Part shown: positions 58,775-64,000 of the stretch, in pieces | Position numbering within the stretch: the stretch's first letter is position 1 | How the letters are laid out: every line of letters starts with the position of its first letter | The notes under the pieces: generated by a model | Seen by the model: only the letters and a program-made list of their open reading frames with translations | Database searches by the model: none | Told to the model about the DNA's origin: nothing | Position numbers and translations under genes: made by a program | Source of the DNA: Flavisolibacter amylovorans | GTDB taxonomy: Bacteria; Bacteroidota; Bacteroidia; Chitinophagales; Chitinophagaceae | Length of the DNA: 64,000 nucleotides | Reading direction: 5' to 3' | Assembly (NCBI RefSeq): GCF_039541815.1 | Contig: NZ_BAABGY010000007.1 | Coordinates: forward strand, 496,001 to 560,000

Positions 58775-59010
58775 TAGCTTCTCGGATCATTGCCTCGTCG
58801 GCGCAAGCGCCTCGCTTTCGTTGCAGCGGCACGCGGGTTTCTTGCGGAGACGCGAAGACGCAGGCGCATTGATCTTTTTGCCAGTTGATTTTTTGGGGGA
58901 CGATGCCGCAATGCACAGGGAATTTTTCCATGTGGTGTTAAGCAATGTCGAGATTATCAGACGTAGCTAACATTTATGACCGGGCGAGTTCGTCCTGCTT
59001 GCAAGCGCCA
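58775..59010. other. Intergenic region with unassigned repeats
   Basis: It contains GCGCAAGCGCCTCGC, CTTGCGGAGACGCGAAGACG and GACGATGCCGCAATGC, repeat-like GC motifs, but no gene I can support. Confidence 0.45.
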
Positions 59011-59044
59011 CATCAGAAATCTGAGATCCGAGATCTGCGATCGC
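59011..59044. repeat. Heptamer array (ATCTGAG type)
   Basis: ATCAGAA, ATCTGAG, ATCCGAG, ATCTGCG, ATCG. A second short array (GGAATCCGAAATCTGAG) follows at 59069. Confidence 0.75.
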
Positions 59045-59109
59045 TAAATCGGCGCCAGCCATAGAACTGGAATCCGAAATCTGAGAGGCTTTTTGAATTA
59101 ATTAATAAG

Positions 59110-59275
59110 CCGGCAAGGCCGCAAGCGGCCTGTGTCGCGCGGCGGCGCGGCGCCCCGAAGCTTCGGGGGGCGGCGCAGCGAAGCGGAAATCTGTTACCTA
59201 TTTCCCCTTGCATTGTATCGTCGCGTCGCCGCGTCGTTGCGCCGTCGCGTGCCAAGGCCGCTTGCGGCCGACATT
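59110..59275. repeat. GC-rich palindromic intergenic element, copy 2
   Basis: AAGGCCGCAAGCGGCC at 59115 and AAGGCCGCTTGCGGCC at 59254 are near-inverted ends; between them lie CGCGGCGGCGCGGCG, CCCGAAGCTTCGGGG, AATCTGTTACC and CGTCGCGTCGCCGCGTCG. The layout matches 3358-3475. Confidence 0.6.
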
Positions 59276-59342
59276 TCCGAGCTTTCTAGGAAAGTACGTT
59301 AACTCAAACAGCCTCTGAGGTCCTTTGGGTGCGTCAGCAATA

Positions 59343-59375
59343 CATCTGAAATCTGAGATCACACATCTGCGATCA
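59343..59375. repeat. Heptamer array (ATCTGAA/ATCTGAG)
   Basis: ATCTGAA, ATCTGAG, ATCACAC, ATCTGCG, ATCAAAG, running into the stop codon of the MarR-GNAT gene. Its left flank is shared with 39929. Confidence 0.8.
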
Positions 59376-60320
59376 AAGCTCCAGTTCCATCTGGATATTG
59401 CTGCGCTCGTAAGGGGAGGGGCGGCCGGTGATCTTCCGGAAGCCCAGCTTGTAATACAGGTTGACGGCGGGCTTCAGCATCGTGTTGCTTTCCAGGAACA
59501 GGGCTGTGGCACCCAACTCGCGGGCTTTCTCAATGACGCGCCGGCCCAGCAGCCACCCGATGTTCTTGCCCTGAGCCTTCGGCGACACGGCCATCTTGGC
59601 GAGTTCCCAGGTGCCATCCGTGTGCTTCAGCAACGCGCACACGCCTACCGCTTCACCGCCGTACAGGGCCACGAAAATGTGGCCGCCGGGTTGCAGGATC
59701 TTCTCATCGGGGTGATCGAGGGCAGCGTAGTCGGCCGCCTCCATCCGGAAATATTTCGAGATCCACTCCTCGTTGAGCGCCCGGAAGGCCGCTGCATATT
59801 CGGGTTGATAATCCACTACCTGCACTTCCGCGCTCTCGCGGGCCTTTTTGAGCTCCTGCACCCGCCGCAGCAAGGGCTTGCGCTCCAGGAGGTGCTCCCA
59901 TTCGGCGATGGCACCCCACAGGTTGTAGCTCGTTTCGGCCATGGCCGCCTCGAGGGCGTCGTTCACATCGCGGAACTGCTCCTGCAGGCGCACCGCGGTG
60001 GCGCGGCCCAGCTCCGACAGGAAGACATGGTTCTTCCTCCGGTCGCCCGAGACGGCCCGCTCTTCGAGGTAACCATTTCGTGCAAGGTCCTTTACAATCT
60101 GGCTTACCGACACATGCGAGTGGCCGATCTCCGAAGCAATCTCCGTGATGGTACGGCCGTCCTGCTCCGAGAGCACGTAAAACACGGGAAACCAACGGGG
60201 CTGAAAGTCATTGCCATACAGTTGGTAGATAGCGGCGGCCTCGTCGGTGATGCGGTCGGAGAGGCGGCGGAGGCGGCTGCCAAGAGCCATTTTGCCGGTG
60301 CGGCTATAAAAGTCAGGCAT
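59373..60320 (-). CDS. MarR-GNAT fusion protein
   Basis: A 315-residue protein joining a MarR winged-helix DNA-binding domain (about 1-145, including ITEIASEIGHSHVSVSQIVKDL and the wing RAVSGDRRKNHVFLSELG) to a GNAT acetyltransferase (about 165-315, MAVSPKAQGKNIGWLLGRRVIEKA with the acetyl-CoA motif and LYYKLGFRKI). It may both regulate transcription and acetylate small molecules. A perfect inverted repeat covering its start (60320-60351) is a likely autoregulatory operator. Confidence 0.92.
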   Translation of the reverse strand: MPDFYSRTGKMALGSRLRRLSDRITDEAAAIYQLYGNDFQPRWFPVFYVLSEQDGRTITEIASEIGHSHVSVSQIVKDLARNGYLEERAVSGDRRKNHVFLSELGRATAVRLQEQFRDVNDALEAAMAETSYNLWGAIAEWEHLLERKPLLRRVQELKKARESAEVQVVDYQPEYAAAFRALNEEWISKYFRMEAADYAALDHPDEKILQPGGHIFVALYGGEAVGVCALLKHTDGTWELAKMAVSPKAQGKNIGWLLGRRVIEKARELGATALFLESNTMLKPAVNLYYKLGFRKITGRPSPYERSNIQMELEL

Positions 60321-60351
60321 TTCGTAAGGTTTTATGTAAGGGCTTACGAAA
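60320..60351 (-). promoter_or_regulatory. Putative MarR operator with embedded promoter
   Basis: TTTCGTAAG (60320-60328) and CTTACGAAA (60343-60351) form a perfect 9-bp inverted repeat with a 14-base spacer, touching the start codon. On the minus strand its outer arm overlaps TACTTTCG, a one-mismatch -7 box. Binding here would block the gene's own promoter. Confidence 0.6.
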
Positions 60352-60395
60352 GTAGCAAAAGTTGGCTTGGCCACCTTACATTTTTTGCGGTGGGG

Positions 60396-60426
60396 CAAAA
60401 AGAAGGGCCCCCTTGCGGGGGCCCTT
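60396..60426 (-). terminator. Strong terminator, minus strand
   Basis: On the minus strand AAGGGCCCCC and GGGGGCCCTT pair, then CTTTTTG. It lies upstream of the MarR-GNAT promoter and would end transcripts coming from the ychF side. Confidence 0.8.
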
Positions 60427-60434
60427 GCGACAGG

Positions 60435-60563
60435 TTACTGATTTTGGTTGACAACACTCAAAATTCGGACGGTGCCTGTCGCGTTTAGGTTACCCGGACA
60501 TATAAAAAACCCGGGCCAGCTACCGCAAAGGCGGAGTTTTACACCGTGTTGCATTCGGACCAT
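60435..60563 (-). CDS. Possible 42-residue open frame or small RNA
   Basis: An ATG at 60563 opens 42 codons (MVRMQHGVKLRLC..., ending VRILSVVNQNQ) that stop nine bases before the strong minus-strand terminator. No ribosome-binding site or family is evident. Position suggests a transcribed unit, coding or not. The interval 60440-60730 otherwise holds only hairpins and an octamer array. Confidence 0.3.
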   Translation of the reverse strand: MVRMQHGVKLRLCGSWPGFFICPGNLNATGTVRILSVVNQNQ

Positions 60564-60630
60564 AAAAAGTGGGGAATTCGCGCCCACATTACCCAAAACT
60601 GCCGCGCGTGTAAGCGGTTATCAGGCAACG

Positions 60631-60656
60631 AAAAAGGCCATCCGGGGGACAGCCTT
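60631..60656 (-). terminator. Terminator of ychF
   Basis: On the minus strand AGGCTGTCCCCCGGATGGCCT forms a stem followed by TTTTCG. Two further hairpins (60658-60678 and 60680-60703) precede it. Confidence 0.65.
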
Positions 60657-60702
60657 ATTCCGGCTCGTTAGCCGGAATCCCGACAAGCCAAGCTTCGTCG
60701 GG

Positions 60703-60729
60703 ACAAATAATAAATAGACAACTAGACTA

Positions 60730-60732
<3 letters not shown>
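60703..60732. repeat. Octamer array, TCTATTTG family
   Basis: On the minus strand: TCTAGTTG, TCTATTTA, TTATTTG, just after the ychF stop codon and before its hairpins. Confidence 0.65.
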
Positions 60733-61827
<1,095 letters not shown>

Positions 61828-61840
61828 ACGGGGAAAGATT

Positions 61841-61871
61841 TATGGATCTCAGATCTCGGATCTCAGATCTT
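61841..61871. repeat. Heptamer array (ATCTCAG type)
   Basis: ATCTCAG, ATCTCGG, ATCTCAG, ATCTTTT, 14 bases upstream of the ychF start. Confidence 0.75.
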
Positions 61872-61912
61872 TTTTGAGGCCGCAAAGATAGGCATTCCAA
61901 CCGCGGATAACG

Positions 61913-61957
61913 CAGATCTGAGATCTGAGATCATACATCTGAGATCCGGAGTTGTAT
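61913..61957. repeat. Heptamer array (ATCTGAG type)
   Basis: ATCTGAG, ATCTGAG, ATCATAC, ATCTGAG, ATCCGGA, upstream of the SpmA-SpmB gene and complementary to the array at 61841. Confidence 0.75.
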
Positions 61958-61983
61958 CTTCCGCCCTCAAACATCTTCTCGCT

Positions 61984-63471
61984 ATGGCATTGAGCAGGAT
62001 CTGGTCGGCATTCATCATCATCGCGGTGCTCGTGGCCGCGGCACGGTCGCTGGGCGGCGACACGGGCATCTTCAACCGGATGGTGACCGGCAAATCCTCC
62101 GATGCGTACGATACGGTGGGCTATGTGGGTGTCGGCTCGCCGCTAACGGAGCGCCTCTCGCCGAAGTATGCCGACTTCCTGAAGGAGTACGGCTATGTGC
62201 GCCGCGACTCCGCTCATAAGGCCACCGTGCTGCTGACCGACAACCCCGCCGCCGATTCCGTCCGCCTCCTGCAGGCCCAGAATCCCGCACTCAAAGTGTA
62301 TTCCTGGACCGGTGTGCAGAAGCGCCTGCAGCGCAAGGCCGATGGCATCATCGAAACGGCCAAGAGCGCGGTGATGAACATCATCCTGCCGCTCATCGGG
62401 GTGATGGCCCTGTTCATGGGACTGCTTTCGATCGCAGAGCGGGCAGGCGGCATCCGGGTACTTTCCCGGATCATCGGGCCGTTCTTCTCGCGCGTATTCC
62501 CCGGCATCCCAAAAGGGCACCCGGCCGTAGGGCATATGATGATGAACTTCTCCGCCAACCTGCTCAACCTCGACAACGCCGCTACACCCTTCGGGCTCAA
62601 AGCCATGGAAAGCCTGCAGGAGCTTAACGAAGACAAGAAAACGGCCTCCGACGCGCAGATCATGTTCCTCTGCCTGCACGCCTCGGGGCTAACGCTGATC
62701 CCGACCACCATCATCGCCTTCCGCGCCGGCCTCGGGGCAAAGACCCCCACCGACATCTTCATTCCCTGCATGATCGCCACGTTTGCGGCCACCATGGCGG
62801 CCCTGTTTCTCGTGTCGCTCAAACAGCGGATCAACCTGTTCCAGCCGGTGATCCTGGGCTGGGTAGGCGGTCTTTCGCTGCTGATCGCGGGGCTGGTGGC
62901 CTACGTCAACGGGCTCGACCAGAAAGAGGCCGATACCTTCTCCGGGCTCCTCAGCAACGGCATCATCCTGCTCATCTTCCTCGCCGTGGTATTGGGCGGT
63001 GTTTACAAAAAGATCGATGTTTTCGACGCCTTTGTGGAAGGAGCGAAGGGCGGCTTCGATATTGCCGTTCGCATCATCCCGTACATCGTAGGCATGCTGG
63101 TGGCCATTTCGCTGCTCCGCACCAGCGGCTGCTTCGACCTGCTGATCAACGGCATGAAGACGCTGTTTGCGGCGCTCGGCACCGACACCCGCTTCGTTGA
63201 CGGCCTCCCCACGGCGCTCATCAAGCCCCTCAGCGGCTCGGGTGCCCGGGGCATGATGATCGATACGATGAAGACCTTCGGAGCCGATTCCTTTGCGGGC
63301 CGCCTCGCCTGTATCCTCCAGGGCTCCTCCGACACCACGTTCTACGTAGTGGCGGTCTACTTCGGCGCGATCGGTATTCGCAACACCCGCTACACCGTGG
63401 GCCTGATGCTCCTGGCAGACCTTGTCGGTATCATCACGTCAATCTTGCTTTGCTACCTGTTCTTCGGATGA
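61984..63471 (+). CDS. SpmA-SpmB fusion, nucleoside-recognition (Gate) domains
   Basis: A 495-residue membrane protein with two Gate domains. The first half matches SpmA (VMNIILPLIGVMALFMGLLSIAERAGGI, NLLNLDNAATPFGLKAM), the second SpmB (ADTFSGLLSNGIILLIFLAVVLGG, DIAVRIIPYIVGMLVAISLLR, DSFAGRLACILQGSSDTTFYV). In Bacillus these are two spore-maturation genes; here they are fused in a non-sporulating lineage. About 12 helices. Possible role in nucleoside or ion transport; not known. Confidence 0.93.
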   Translation: MALSRIWSAFIIIAVLVAAARSLGGDTGIFNRMVTGKSSDAYDTVGYVGVGSPLTERLSPKYADFLKEYGYVRRDSAHKATVLLTDNPAADSVRLLQAQNPALKVYSWTGVQKRLQRKADGIIETAKSAVMNIILPLIGVMALFMGLLSIAERAGGIRVLSRIIGPFFSRVFPGIPKGHPAVGHMMMNFSANLLNLDNAATPFGLKAMESLQELNEDKKTASDAQIMFLCLHASGLTLIPTTIIAFRAGLGAKTPTDIFIPCMIATFAATMAALFLVSLKQRINLFQPVILGWVGGLSLLIAGLVAYVNGLDQKEADTFSGLLSNGIILLIFLAVVLGGVYKKIDVFDAFVEGAKGGFDIAVRIIPYIVGMLVAISLLRTSGCFDLLINGMKTLFAALGTDTRFVDGLPTALIKPLSGSGARGMMIDTMKTFGADSFAGRLACILQGSSDTTFYVVAVYFGAIGIRNTRYTVGLMLLADLVGIITSILLCYLFFG

Positions 63472-63515
63472 CCTCACCCCCGGCCCCTCTCCAAGGGAGA
63501 GGGGTGACTCTGTGG
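63471..63515 (+). repeat. R3 repeat, copy c
   Basis: CTCACCCCCGGCCCCTCTCC, AAGGGAGAGGGG, TGACTCTG, starting at the SpmA-SpmB stop codon. Inverted copy d follows at 63783. Confidence 0.85.
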
Positions 63516-63565
63516 TGCGGTACTTCTGTAGGTTACTGTCTCAAAGATCTCAAGCGTAACTAGAG

Positions 63566-63594
63566 AAACCCCGACGCCAAAGGCATCGGGGTTT
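63566..63594 (+). terminator. Terminator-like hairpin between R3 copies
   Basis: AAACCCCGACGCC and GGCATCGGGGTTT pair, then ACTGTTT. The interval 63516-63782 shows no gene. Confidence 0.75.
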
Positions 63595-63782
63595 ACTGTT
63601 TCCGGAAAGCGGCTATTGCTGCTTGTAACGCAGCATGGAGGGAGTGAAAGGGTAAAGTGTGTGTAAGCGAATCCGAAAATGAGTTGCTGATACCTTGTCG
63701 TAATTCTACAATCCGCAACTTAAACGGAAAAAAATAGAAACTTCAACTAAAGGAAAAGCGACAAAAAGAAATGCTGCTTTAT

Positions 63783-63825
63783 TAAGTCACCCCTCCCTAC
63801 TGGGGAGGGGCCGGGGGTGGGGTGG
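63783..63825 (-). repeat. R3 repeat, copy d (inverted)
   Basis: AAGTCACCCCTCCC, TACTGGGGAGGGG, CCGGGGGTGGGG: the inverse of copy c with a shortened stem. Confidence 0.8.
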
Positions 63826-63831
63826 GAGGGG

Positions 63832-64000
63832 TCATTGAAACAGCTCGTAGCGCGATTTGGGACGCCGGGCGTCGTGCCAGCCAAAGCCTTTGAGGCGCAT
63901 CTCGGAAGGTTGCCTCTGACGGATCGGCCATACGGTGCCCTTTACGGAGCTCCGGTAAATGACGCGGTGCAGGTCGCCCTTGAGGAAGCGAACGTCGAGG
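63832..64000 (-). CDS. C-terminal tail of an OstA-like protein (cut by window edge)
   Basis: The last 55 codons of a gene that starts outside the window. The sequence GDLHRVIYRSSVKGTVWPIRQ, then EMRLKGFGWHDARRPKSRYE, ends in FQ. The pattern ...MRLKGFxWxxxRRPKS is the tail of the Bacteroidota OstA-like (LptA/OstA_2) proteins of lipopolysaccharide transport. Only the tail is available, so this is a tentative call. Confidence 0.55.
   Translation of the reverse strand, partial: LDVRFLKGDLHRVIYRSSVKGTVWPIRQRQPSEMRLKGFGWHDARRPKSRYELFQ

Overview
The window is about 60% GC and carries dense, mostly intact chromosomal genes of a Bacteroidota bacterium, most likely of the Chitinophagaceae or a near relative. 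The evidence is the Bacteroidota -7 promoter box TAnnTTTG upstream of several genes, a bacillithiol deacetylase (BshB1) with a bacillithiol-transferase-like DinB protein, a three-gene succinate dehydrogenase with a single cytochrome b subunit, Bacteroidota-specific families (DUF4294, CcmE with CxxxY, OstA-like tail) and many small intergenic repeats. I found no rRNA, tRNA or CRISPR array.

Layout. 1-5630: glycolysis (pyk fragment, pfkA), a lipoprotein, an RmlD-like reductase, an arginase and a universal stress protein. 5861-9409: smc. 9410-10591: a gene-poor accessory patch with a broken GIY-YIG nuclease between inverted repeats and a 21-bp tandem array. 10592-20973: DUF486, a peroxiredoxin-like protein, fbp, a GxxExxY nuclease-like gene bracketed by 40-bp inverted repeats, an ABC ATPase without permease, FKBP, DinB/YfiT, NUDIX, folC and a TonB-like protein. 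21064-25701: an SDR enzyme and an overlapping operon of ureohydrolase, membrane protein and radical SAM enzyme. 25267-31318: ccmE, ccmF, DUF4294, bshB1 and a desaturase. 31553-38122: acyl-CoA dehydrogenase, YggS, several very small proteins, a polysaccharide deacetylase, TauE and NUDIX. 38236-48773: a histidine kinase, a CvpA-CAP fusion, small proteins, dienelactone hydrolase, transglutaminase, an S41 protease and a sugar-kinase-like ATPase. 49226-52886: sdhCAB. 53076-64000: a degenerate sigma-like gene, an HMA-AraC regulator with a cupin, a large outer-membrane protein, a MarR-GNAT fusion, ychF, an SpmA-SpmB fusion and the tail of an OstA-like gene.

How genes work together. pfkA, pyk and fbp provide the glycolysis/gluconeogenesis control points; sdhCAB and the CcmE/CcmF pair serve respiration; bshB1 and the DinB/YfiT protein point to bacillithiol as the low-molecular-weight thiol; CcmE-CcmF, FKBP, the S41 protease, the TonB-like protein and the large outer-membrane protein serve the envelope.

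The most unusual content lies between genes. Two unrelated small nuclease-type genes (GIY-YIG and GxxExxY/PD-(D/E)XK) each sit between their own inverted repeats, with no transposase, and a solo copy of one repeat lies elsewhere. Degenerate arrays of 7-bp and 8-bp units recur in more than 20 places; one octamer family lies almost always right after stop codons, next to terminators. These repeat systems are the best candidates here for something not well described.
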